NCBI GenBank assembly: GCA_963726615.1
Contig: CAVSCX010000003.1
Coordinates: 310,001 to 374,000, forward strand
Length of the DNA stretch: 64,000 bases
DNA from: CAWDZK01 sp963726615
GTDB taxonomy: Bacteria; Actinomycetota; Actinomycetes; JACCUZ01
Direction: 5' to 3'
The translations under genes and the position numbers were made by a program. The notes beneath the pieces were generated by a model that saw only the letters and a list, made by a program, of their open reading frames with translations, was not told where the DNA came from and did no database searches. Positions 42,397 to 49,499 of this stretch are shown here, in pieces (within the stretch, counting starts at the first letter, position 1; each line of letters starts with the position of its first letter).

Positions 42397-42524
42397 TGAC
42401 TGGACGGGCAGCGCGCGGTCCGGCGGCCGACGGGACGGGCCGAGGGCGTCGGGCGGTGCGGCAAGGCGGCTGCGCCACGGCGGCCGGGCCGGGTGACCCT
42501 TGCGTTGCGGGTCTGCGCGGAGTC

Positions 42525-42552
42525 GAACCTGGCAGTTTCGCCGGCTCGAACC
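42525..42552 (+). promoter_or_regulatory. Shared dyad motif, copy A
   Basis: CTGGC-AGTTTC-GCCGG with flanking TCGAACC repeats at 42523 and 42546 (23 bp apart), 77 bp upstream of the 42630 peptide. A possible -10 (TAGCGT) follows near 42568. With copy F it makes a two-site divergent regulatory region that fills the 326-bp gap 42304-42629. Confidence 0.75.
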
Positions 42553-42629
42553 TGGCCGTCGCTTCCTAGCGTCGTTCGTGTCAGCCGAAGCACCCCGACG
42601 CTCGGCCGGCACCCCGGAAGGAGACCCCG

Positions 42630-42722
42630 ATGACCCAGACGCAGATCCGCCGCCCGGCCCGCCCGGCGCAGCCGGCGACCCTCGACCGGCGCACCCCGTC
42701 CGGGCGTCTCCTCCCGTTCTGA
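42630..42722 (+). CDS. 30-aa Arg-rich peptide with TPSGRxLPF C-terminus
   Basis: GGAAGGAG lies 6 nt before ATG 42630. The peptide starts MTQTQIRRPARPAQPA and ends LDRRTPSGRLLPF, the same close as the peptide at 35777-35878. It lies 29 nt before the GNAT gene on the same strand and behind a copy of the shared motif. It is too short for a domain; a signalling, leader or protein-binding peptide is possible. Confidence 0.65.
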   Translation: MTQTQIRRPARPAQPATLDRRTPSGRLLPF

Positions 42723-42751
42723 CCACGTCCCACTCCTTCTCCGGAGCTCCG

Positions 42752-43498
42752 ATGACCGCCTCGACCATCGCCACCGCCGCTACGTTCGGCGCCGTGACCG
42801 TGCTGCCGCCGACGCTGCGGCAGCACCTGTCGGGTTGGGTCGGATCCCCTCCGGGCGAGACGCCGGTCCTGGTGGTGCCGAACCCGCGCAACGCCGCATC
42901 TGGCTGGGACCGGCGCCCGCCGCTGCTGACCGGCCTGGTCGACCCGGCCGGCCACGCTGTGGTCGCGCTGCCGCCGGCCGTCGCCGCCCCCGGAGCTCGG
43001 CTGCTCGCGCAGGCCCGTGACCTCGCCGAGGTCGACGCCGGCCTTCAGCTGCTGCCCGGCCTGCTCGGCAAGCCTGGTCACGCCGTCGAGCGGGTGGCGT
43101 TCCGCTGGACAGTGCGCCCGGCAGACCTCCCAGACGCCGGTGTCTGGGTCGACACCGACACGCCCGGGCTGCCCGGCTGGCTGCGACCGTTCGGCGGTCA
43201 GGCTCTGGTCGCGTTCGACGACCGCGGCCGGTACCTCGCCGGGGTCGGCATCAAGCGCCACGACCGATGCGGGCGCGAGATCTCGGTCGGGACCGAGCCG
43301 CACGCCCGTGGTCAGGGCCTGGCCCGGCGCCTGGTCGCCCAGGCCGCCCGGCACCTCCTCGACCATGACCGCGTCCCGACGTACCTGCACACGTTCGACA
43401 ACGTGGCCTCGTCGCGGGTCGCGGCCGCCGCCGGCTTCGACGACGCGGGCTGGTCCGCACTGATGCTCAGCGACCACCCGGCTGCGGCGGCCGCCTGA
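42752..43498 (+). CDS. GNAT-family acetyltransferase
   Basis: This 248-aa protein has a GNAT-type C-terminal half: YLAGVGIKRHDRCGREISVG, then the acetyl-CoA loop EPHARGQGLARRLVAQAARH, and LHTFDNVASSRVAAAAGFDD. The N-terminal half (about 1-130) is a separate alpha/beta part without a clear family. GGAG precedes ATG 42752 by 6 nt. It follows the TPSGRLLPF peptide, probably in the same transcript. The substrate is unknown; resistance to a small molecule is one option. Confidence 0.85.
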   Translation: MTASTIATAATFGAVTVLPPTLRQHLSGWVGSPPGETPVLVVPNPRNAASGWDRRPPLLTGLVDPAGHAVVALPPAVAAPGARLLAQARDLAEVDAGLQLLPGLLGKPGHAVERVAFRWTVRPADLPDAGVWVDTDTPGLPGWLRPFGGQALVAFDDRGRYLAGVGIKRHDRCGREISVGTEPHARGQGLARRLVAQAARHLLDHDRVPTYLHTFDNVASSRVAAAAGFDDAGWSALMLSDHPAAAAA

Positions 43499-43501
43499 GG
43501 T

Positions 43502-43645
43502 TCAGCGCACCATCGTGCCGTTGAGCAGGGTCAGCATCCAGCTCGCGCTCGGCTGCTGACCGGTCCTGCGGGTCACCCTGCGGCGGTCGGCACGACCGGC
43601 ACGACCGGCGAGGATCGAGGTGTGGGTGCTGGATGTGCGGGCCAT
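43502..43645 (-). CDS. 47-aa Arg-rich peptide
   Basis: AAGGAG lies 8 nt before ATG 43645. The product begins MARTSSTHTSILAGRAGRAD, continues RRRVTRRTGQQ, and ends in SWMLTLLNGTMVR. It stands just downstream of the LAL regulator gene on the same strand, with GACAG-type repeats (43689-43725) in between. Family unknown. Arg clusters in the middle recall the peptides at 49247 and 59608. Confidence 0.6.
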   Translation of the reverse strand: MARTSSTHTSILAGRAGRADRRRVTRRTGQQPSASWMLTLLNGTMVR

Positions 43646-43688
43646 GGTCGACTCCTTGGTGGAAGGGACCTCACCATGGGCCGCTTGC

Positions 43689-43725
43689 CTGTTCGGCGGC
43701 TGTCGCGCCGGCGTCCGGAGCCTGT
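43689..43725 (-). promoter_or_regulatory. 11/22-bp spaced ACAG direct repeats
   Basis: CTGT (ACAG on the coding strand) occurs at 43689, 43700 and 43722, spacings of exactly 11 and 22 bp. The nearest copy is 44 bp upstream of the 47-aa peptide start. Such phased direct repeats are how SARP regulators recognise promoters. The segment also has a GCCGGCGCGAC half of the dyad motif. Confidence 0.65.
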
Positions 43726-43752
43726 CGCGGCCGCAGCACGCTCGCGCTTCTC

Positions 43753-46482
43753 TCAGTCGAGGGTGAGAGCCATCAGCTCGGCCCGTGAGGTGACGCCGAC
43801 CTTGGTGAAGACGTTGCGCAGGTGGAAGTCGACCGTGCGGGGGCTGACGAACAGCTGCCCGGCGACGTCTCGGTTCGACATACCCTGCCGGACCAGACGC
43901 GCCACGTTCAGCTCCTGCGCGGTCAGGTCGGTCGCGGTCGACACGTCCCGGCGTCGGGCGGTCTCCCCGGATGCGCGCAGCTCCGCCGCGGCCCGGTCCG
44001 CGAACGGTGCCGCGCCGAGCTCCTCGAACGTCGCCAGCGCGGCCCGCAGGTGCACCCGGGCGTCGACCCGTCGGCGGCCGCGACGGAGGAACTCGCCGTA
44101 CGCGAGCTCGGTCCGCGCTCTGGCCGGCGGACGCGCGGACGCGGCGTGCTGGGCGAGAGCCGCCTCGAAATGCCGCTCGGCGTCGTGGGCCTCGGTCGCG
44201 AGCAGTGCGGCGCCGTGCTCGGCGACCGCGAGCGCCCATGACGCACCGGTCTGCTCGCCGTAGAGCTGCATCTCGTCCGTCCACGCTCGGGCCGCGTCGT
44301 GCTGGTCGGCGCGCACCGCCGCCTCGATGCGGTCCAGAGCCGCGAACCGCCGGACCGGCCCGTCATGGATGTGCTCGAGGAGGTGGAAAGCGGTTGCCGG
44401 CGCCCCGCCGGACCGCGCGGCGACCACGGCCTTCGCCCAGCGGGCGAAGTCGCCCAGCAAGTGCTCGGCGACACCCACCGGGTACGCGGCCGCAACCTGC
44501 TCGGCCTCCGCGAGCCGATCCTCGAACTGCTCGTCGCCGCGGAACGCCGCGACCAGCGCCGCCTCCGCGAGCGGCAGCGCGGCCAGCCCTGGCTGCCCCG
44601 AGCCCTGCGCCAGCGGCATCGCCTCCGATGCGCCGGTGACCAGCGACGTCCACCGGCCGGTGACGAGCTCGATGAGGCCGCGGCGGGTCAGCGCGTACAG
44701 CACCATGATGAGCGCCCCGGTCGCGCGCGCCCCCGTCAGCAGCATGTCGTGGTAGCGGAACGCGAGCTCGTCGTCGCCGACGTGGAACGCGGCGATGCCG
44801 AGGTTCGGCAGCAGGTCCTGGTCGTCGCCCTCGACGAACTCGGCGCGCTCGAACGCCTCCCGGAGCGCCGGCATGGCCTGCGGCCACTCCGCGCGACGCA
44901 CATGGTCCAGCCCGACCAGCAGCCAGTAGAACGAGTGCGCCCGCGCCGGCTCGTCCGGCCCAGGCGGCGGCGCGACCGTCGTCGGGTCGACCTCGAGCTG
45001 CGCGTGCGGGTTGAACGACGCGAGCGCCGCGGCGAACATCGCCATCTCCCGGGCGCGTCGCGGGTCGTGCGGCGCGACATCCCGGGCGCCGCGCAGCACC
45101 ATGGTGATGCCGTCGTGCACCGACCCGGTGTTCCACTCGATGCGGGCCCGCAGCCGTGCGATGTCCGCACCGAGGAGTGGGTCGCTGACCGCGTCAGCGG
45201 CAGCGGCCGCCAGCGCGCGTGCCCGGCCGGGCTGTGCGGCCAGCCACGCTCCCCACGCCGCGCCGAAAAGGCGCCGCGCCCGTGCCTCCCGGTCCGCCGA
45301 CAGCTCCGCGGCCCGCTCCCACGCCGCCGATGCGGCCTCGTGACCGCCACGAGCACTACCGCGCTCCGCCGCGGCGTCCAGCGCCGCGACCACCGTGTCG
45401 TCCGGACCTTCCGCGGCGGCCGCGAGATGCCACGCGCGCCGGTCGTCGTCGCCGGTCGACGCGAGCGCGTCGGCGAGGGCCCTGTGTGCGCGTCGCCGCT
45501 CGAGGCTGGTCGCCGCGCCGTACACCGCGGACCGGACCAGCGGGTGCCGCATCGCGACAACTCCGTCGCGCACCTGAGCCAGCGCGGACCGCTCGACCTC
45601 CTGCTGCGCCTCCTCGTCCGACCCGAGGGCGGCCGCCGCCGCGCCGACGGCGGCCGCGTGCCCAGAATCGTCGGCGGCCGCGACCAGCAGCCACGTCTGG
45701 GACGGCTCCGACAGGCGGCGGAACCGGTCCAGGAACGCCCGTTCGACTCCCTCGGTCAGCGGCAGTGTCGCCGGAAGCGGCACGACGCCGCGGAGCTGGT
45801 CAGGGGACAGCGCGTCGGCCATCTCGACGAGCGCCAGCGGGTTCCCGCCGGTCTCCTGCGCCAGCCGCTGCGCGACGCCGGCGGCGACGGTCGTGCGCGC
45901 GTGAGTGCTGAGCAGCTCGGCCGTACCGGGTTCGTCGACCCCGCCGAGAAGCAGCTCCGGCAGGTCGCCGGAGTCGAACCGGCGCACGTCACCGTCGCGC
46001 GCGGCGAACAGCAGTGCGACCCGCTCGTCCGAGAGCCGGCGGGCCACGAACTGCAGCGCGGCCGCGGACGCGTCGTCGAGCCAGTGCGCGTCGTCGACCA
46101 CCGCCAGCACAGGCGCCTCGTCAGCCGCCTCGCTGAGCAGGCTCAGCGCGCCCAGGAACACCAGGAATCGGTCACCGTCGCCGTCGGCCTGCCCGAACAC
46201 CGCCCGCAGCGCCCGGCTCTGCGGCTCCGGCAGCCTCTCGACGTGCCGCATCGCTGGTGCGAGCAGCCGCTGCAGCGCGGCGAACGGTAGTGGTGACTCC
46301 GACTCGATGCCGGACGTCCGCAGCACCCGCACGCCCTCGGTGCGCTCGGCGGCGTCGGCGACCAGGGTCGACTTCCCGACCCCTGGCAGACCTCGGACGA
46401 CCAGCGCGCCACCGCGCCCCTCAGCCGCGTCCGCCAGCAGCGCATCCACCTGCGCCCGCTCCCGGTTCCTCCCCGCCAGCAC
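43753..46482 (-). CDS. LuxR-family LAL regulator (ATPase plus HTH)
   Basis: This 909-aa protein has an N-terminal AAA/STAND ATPase domain with P-loop GLPGVGKST (31-39), Walker B VLAVVDDAHWLDDASAAAL and ERVALLFAARD. A large helical TPR-like middle and a C-terminal LuxR HTH (about residues 850-909: DLTAQELNVARLVRQGMSNR, DVAGQLFVSPRTVDFHLRNV) follow. The start is GTG 46482. It is divergent from the DHA2 exporter at 46593, with shared dyad motif copy B between them. It is intact, unlike the LAL gene at 32605. The inducer is unknown. Confidence 0.93.
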   Translation of the reverse strand: MLAGRNRERAQVDALLADAAEGRGGALVVRGLPGVGKSTLVADAAERTEGVRVLRTSGIESESPLPFAALQRLLAPAMRHVERLPEPQSRALRAVFGQADGDGDRFLVFLGALSLLSEAADEAPVLAVVDDAHWLDDASAAALQFVARRLSDERVALLFAARDGDVRRFDSGDLPELLLGGVDEPGTAELLSTHARTTVAAGVAQRLAQETGGNPLALVEMADALSPDQLRGVVPLPATLPLTEGVERAFLDRFRRLSEPSQTWLLVAAADDSGHAAAVGAAAAALGSDEEAQQEVERSALAQVRDGVVAMRHPLVRSAVYGAATSLERRRAHRALADALASTGDDDRRAWHLAAAAEGPDDTVVAALDAAAERGSARGGHEAASAAWERAAELSADREARARRLFGAAWGAWLAAQPGRARALAAAAADAVSDPLLGADIARLRARIEWNTGSVHDGITMVLRGARDVAPHDPRRAREMAMFAAALASFNPHAQLEVDPTTVAPPPGPDEPARAHSFYWLLVGLDHVRRAEWPQAMPALREAFERAEFVEGDDQDLLPNLGIAAFHVGDDELAFRYHDMLLTGARATGALIMVLYALTRRGLIELVTGRWTSLVTGASEAMPLAQGSGQPGLAALPLAEAALVAAFRGDEQFEDRLAEAEQVAAAYPVGVAEHLLGDFARWAKAVVAARSGGAPATAFHLLEHIHDGPVRRFAALDRIEAAVRADQHDAARAWTDEMQLYGEQTGASWALAVAEHGAALLATEAHDAERHFEAALAQHAASARPPARARTELAYGEFLRRGRRRVDARVHLRAALATFEELGAAPFADRAAAELRASGETARRRDVSTATDLTAQELNVARLVRQGMSNRDVAGQLFVSPRTVDFHLRNVFTKVGVTSRAELMALTLD

Positions 46483-46508
46483 GACGCGAGCGTAGCCAGT
46501 TGCGCGGA

Positions 46509-46536
46509 CACCCTGGCCGTTTCACCGGCGCGACCC
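46509..46536 (+). promoter_or_regulatory. Shared dyad motif, copy B
   Basis: CTGGC-CGTTTC-ACCGG then CGCGACCC lies between the divergent LAL regulator and the exporter gene, 56 bp before the exporter ATG. It is one of six copies. Confidence 0.7.
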
Positions 46537-46592
46537 GGCGCCGCCGCGACCAGGCTCACCCCCGGCACCGCATCCCCCGCGAAGGAGTCCCG

Positions 46593-48101
46593 ATGAGCCA
46601 TCACAGTGCGGCAGCGCCCGCCGCAACCCTCCCGTCCCAGCAGCACGGGCACAGCCCGCACGGCCAGCCGCATCACCAAGCGCATGGCCTCGCCGACCAG
46701 ACTGGCCCGAAGGTGCCGTGGACGACCCTCGGCCTGATGCTGCTCGCCCAGTTCATGGTCATCCTCGACGTCAGCGTCGTGAACGTCGCGATGCCCAGCA
46801 TCGGAGCAGATCTGCACTTCACCTCCGGCGACTACCAGTGGGTCGTCAGCGCCTACGTCCTGCTCAGCGGCGGGTTCCTGCTGCTCGGCGGCCGCCTCGC
46901 CGACCTCAGCGACCGCCGCCGGGTGTTCCTCACCGGGCTCGGCCTGTTCACCGCCGCCTCCCTGGCCAGCGGCATGGCCACCTCGGCCGGCCTGCTCATC
47001 GCGTCCCGCGCGACGCAGGGCCTGGGCGCCGCCATGCTCACCCCGGCGGCACTGTCGGTCATCATGACCACCTACGCCGGCCGGCAGCGCACCGCCGCAC
47101 TGTCGGTGTGGGGCGCCATCGGCTCGACCGGCATCGCGGCCGGCGTCCTGTTCGGCGGCGCGCTCACCAGCGCGTTCGGCTGGCAGGCCGTCTTCTTCAT
47201 CAACGTGCCCATCGGTCTCGCCGTCGCCGCCGGCACCGTGAAGGTCGTGCCGGCAGCTAGGGCCGCCCGGTTGCGCAGCGCTCAACTCGACCTGCCCGGC
47301 GCGGTCACCCTGGTGGCCGGACTGGTCACGCTGGTCTATGCCATCCAGGGCACCGAGACGCACGGCTATGCGTCCGCTCGGACCGTCCTCACGCTCGCGG
47401 TCGCTGCCGGACTCCTCACGGCGTTCGCCGTCATCGAGGTGAAGGTCGCCTCGCCGCTGGTCCCGTCCCGCACCTGGCGCATCCGATCGCTGACGTCCGC
47501 GTCGGTCGTGATGGCCGGCGTCACCGGCATCGTGGTCGGCGCCATATTCCTGACGTCGCTGTACCTGCAGCGGGTCGTCGGGTCGTCCGCCATCGTCACC
47601 GGACTGCAGTTCCTGCCGCTCGCCGCCGCCATCACCGTCAGCGCGATGGTCGCCTCGCACCTGCTCGGCAAGGTCGCCCCACGGACCCTCATCGCGGTCG
47701 GCATCATCGTCATGGCAGCCGGTGCGGCGCTGCTGGCCGCGCAGGCCGGCGGCGCGACGTACACCAGCAACGTGCTACCCGGGCTGCTGGTCCTCGGCGC
47801 CGGTACCGGCCCGATGTTCGTGGCCATCTCCGTAGCCGCGATGAGCGACGTGCCAGCCAGCGACTCCGGTCTCGGGTCCGGCCTGATGATGACCGGGCAC
47901 GAAGTCGGCGCAGCCCTCGGTGTCGCCCTCCTGACCGCGGTCGGCGGTGACCTCACCTCCCGCACCGGGTTGGTCGACGCCTACGGCCGGGCGTTCGTCG
48001 CAGTCCTGGTCATCCTCGCTGTGCTCATGGTCGTGACGCTCGTCGCGGTCCCGAAGAAGGTGCACGCCACGGCTGGCGGGCACGGGCACGGCATGCACTG
48101 A
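46593..48101 (+). CDS. DHA2-family MFS exporter with His-rich ends
   Basis: This 502-aa drug/metal exporter has 14 predicted helices. Motifs are LAQFMVILDVSVVNVAMPSI, GGRLADLSDRRRVFLTGLGL and ASRATQGLGAAMLTPAALSV (motif C region GAIGSTGIAAGVLFGGALTS). The N-terminus (QQHGHSPHGQPHHQAHG) and C-terminus (TAGGHGHGMH) are His-rich, which is unusual for DHA2 and may bind metal. GAAGGAG precedes the ATG. A strong terminator follows at 48112. Confidence 0.93.
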   Translation: MSHHSAAAPAATLPSQQHGHSPHGQPHHQAHGLADQTGPKVPWTTLGLMLLAQFMVILDVSVVNVAMPSIGADLHFTSGDYQWVVSAYVLLSGGFLLLGGRLADLSDRRRVFLTGLGLFTAASLASGMATSAGLLIASRATQGLGAAMLTPAALSVIMTTYAGRQRTAALSVWGAIGSTGIAAGVLFGGALTSAFGWQAVFFINVPIGLAVAAGTVKVVPAARAARLRSAQLDLPGAVTLVAGLVTLVYAIQGTETHGYASARTVLTLAVAAGLLTAFAVIEVKVASPLVPSRTWRIRSLTSASVVMAGVTGIVVGAIFLTSLYLQRVVGSSAIVTGLQFLPLAAAITVSAMVASHLLGKVAPRTLIAVGIIVMAAGAALLAAQAGGATYTSNVLPGLLVLGAGTGPMFVAISVAAMSDVPASDSGLGSGLMMTGHEVGAALGVALLTAVGGDLTSRTGLVDAYGRAFVAVLVILAVLMVVTLVAVPKKVHATAGGHGHGMH

Positions 48102-48111
48102 CGTCGGCACG

Positions 48112-48151
48112 CGCGAAGGCCCGCCGGCTAGCCGACCGGCGGGCCTTCGCG
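48112..48151. terminator. Perfect 16-bp bidirectional terminator
   Basis: CGCGAAGGCCCGCCGG (48112-48127) pairs exactly with CCGGCGGGCCTTCGCG (48136-48151), loop CTAGCCGA. It lies between the convergent exporter gene and the zinc-ribbon gene (stop 48162) and can end both. Confidence 0.92.
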
Positions 48152-48161
48152 TTCGCGGCGA

Positions 48162-48554
48162 CTACTGCGCTCCCAGCTGCGGTTCGGCTGAGCTGCACAA
48201 CTCGTCGAGCCAGTCGTCGGTGCCCAGGCCCTGGTGGAAGTCGAGCAGGTCATCCGGAGTGAGCAGTGCGCCTTCGGTCGGACTCTCCGGGTGCGCCGGC
48301 CGGACGTCCTCGAGGCCAGGACCGTCGAGGTCGGAGCCGGTGTCGATGAGGGCGGCGCCGGCGGAGACGACGGTCAGCAGCGGGACCCACTCGACGGGAA
48401 CGCTGACGAGCTCGGCGCAAGAGCGGCAGACCCACGTGACGGTGGCGGCAGAGCCCTCGTCACCGGTGGGGGCGTCGACGTCGACGAACAGGGCCCAGGC
48501 CGGGAGGTCGTCGGTGGTGCGGCAGGCGGGGCACTGGATGGCGATGACGGTCAT
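48162..48554 (-). CDS. Zinc-ribbon-like hypothetical protein
   Basis: This 130-aa protein has two Cys pairs, C8-PA-C11 and C43-RS-C46, that look like one zinc ribbon. An acidic C-terminal half (LTPDDLLDFHQGLGTDDWLD) follows. ATG 48554 has AAAGGAG at good spacing. A triple 11-bp GACAG-type array (48595-48620) stands 41 bp upstream, the clearest of the series. The function is unknown. Confidence 0.7.
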   Translation of the reverse strand: MTVIAIQCPACRTTDDLPAWALFVDVDAPTGDEGSAATVTWVCRSCAELVSVPVEWVPLLTVVSAGAALIDTGSDLDGPGLEDVRPAHPESPTEGALLTPDDLLDFHQGLGTDDWLDELCSSAEPQLGAQ

Positions 48555-48594
48555 GTCGGGCTCCTTTCGCTGAGTGCCACCGTCGGCCGCGGCC

Positions 48595-48620
48595 CTGTAC
48601 GAGGCCTGTTCGGCGCCTGT
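48595..48620 (-). promoter_or_regulatory. Triple 11-bp ACAG repeat array
   Basis: CTGT (ACAG on the coding strand) starts at 48595, 48606 and 48617, exactly 11 bp apart, within GCCCTGTACGA, GGCCTGTTCGG and CGCCTGTCCAG. It is upstream of the zinc-ribbon gene and close in form to SARP boxes. Confidence 0.7.
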
Positions 48621-48659
48621 CCAGGTGAACCTGAGCGCCGGCTCCTCGCGACCGCTTCC

Positions 48660-48676
48660 GGACAGCGACCGGACAG
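48660..48676 (+). promoter_or_regulatory. GGACAG direct repeat, 11-bp spaced
   Basis: GGACAG starts at 48660 and 48671, within CCGGACAGCGA and CCGGACAGCCG. It points towards the CopZ-like gene, about 200 bp upstream, with dyad motif copy C between. The 328-bp gap 48555-48882 thus holds two repeat arrays and one dyad. Confidence 0.65.
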
Positions 48677-48781
48677 CCGTCGCCGCGACCCTCAGGACGT
48701 CCAGCAGCGGCGACCCTCGCCGTCCTGACCCGGCGCTCGCGTCCCTCACGGCCACGGCCCGGCGACCGGCTGGCCGCCCCA

Positions 48782-48809
48782 GAACCCGGCGGTTTGACCG
48801 GCGCGACCA
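48782..48809 (+). promoter_or_regulatory. Shared dyad motif, copy C
   Basis: CCGGC-GGTTTG-ACCGG then CGCGACC, preceded by GAAC, 73 bp before the copZ ATG. It is one of six copies. Confidence 0.7.
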
Positions 48810-48882
48810 GGTACCCGCCACCCGCACTCTCGAACAGCCGAGAGCACCCCGCAGCGCACCACCCGAACCCAGGAGAAACCAG

Positions 48883-49116
48883 ATGATCAACGACATTCCT
48901 CGCACGTTCGTCGGGGCGACGACCTTCCGCGTCGAGGGCATGACCTGCGATCACTGCCGCCACGCGGTCAGCACCGAGATCTGCGCCGTTCCCGGCGTCG
49001 AGTCGGTCGCGGTCGACCTGACCTCCGGCACCGTCACCGTCTCCGCCACCGCGCCGGTCGACCGCTCCGACATCGCTGCCGCCGTCGCCGAGGCCGGCTA
49101 CACGCTCCTGCCCTAG
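48883..49116 (+). CDS. copZ: CopZ-like heavy-metal-associated (HMA) domain protein
   Basis: This 77-aa metallochaperone has a metal-binding loop GMTCDHCRHAV (C22, C25) and the rest of the ferredoxin-like fold (VPGVESVAVDLTSGTVTVSA). AGGAG lies before ATG 48883. It should carry Cu(I) to the P-type ATPase downstream. It is the first HMA protein here; another is at 55794. Confidence 0.93.
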   Translation: MINDIPRTFVGATTFRVEGMTCDHCRHAVSTEICAVPGVESVAVDLTSGTVTVSATAPVDRSDIAAAVAEAGYTLLP

Positions 49117-49246
49117 CCGCCACCGCGGTGGCCCCGAAGCCGCCGGCGGTCCCGCGCCCGGCCACCCCTCGCCGCGCGGGCCCGCCGGCTCCCACCCCGC
49201 ACCACCGCAGCACACCACCAGCCAGTTCGAGACCGAGGAGACCGCC

Positions 49247-49450
49247 ATGACCGCCATCCACGAGCAGCTCGTCCGGGACCACGTCGGACAGCTCCTGCGC
49301 GACGCCCGCCGTGCCCGCCGCATCAACCTCGCGTCCCGCGCCGGCCGCCGGCACCCGCTGAGACCCGCCCAGCACCCAGCCGGCACCCGGAACGCAGCCG
49401 GAACCCGGCCACTTCGCCGGTGCGAGCACGCTGCCGCGCGACGAGCGTGA
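49247..49450 (+). CDS. 67-aa Arg-rich peptide
   Basis: GAGGAG lies 8 nt before ATG 49247. The product begins MTAIHEQLVRDHVGQLLRDA, then RRARRINLASRAGRRHPLRP, a helical basic peptide. The 3' part of the frame covers dyad motif copy D (49401-49428), so the C-terminal about 15 residues overlap the copA control region. Family unknown to me, though small Arg-rich proteins starting MTAIHEQL are found in other actinomycetes. Confidence 0.55.
   Translation: MTAIHEQLVRDHVGQLLRDARRARRINLASRAGRRHPLRPAQHPAGTRNAAGTRPLRRCEHAAARRA
49401..49428 (+). promoter_or_regulatory. Shared dyad motif, copy D, inside the peptide gene
   Basis: CCGGC-CACTTC-GCCGG then TGCGAGC, preceded by GAAC, 71 bp before the copA TTG start. 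It lies in the 3' end of the 67-aa ORF, so sequence there serves two roles or the ORF end is fortuitous. Confidence 0.65.
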
Positions 49451-49499
49451 GCACCAGACCCAGCAGCCCGAGCCGCCCGACCAGCCGCAGGAGCACCCG

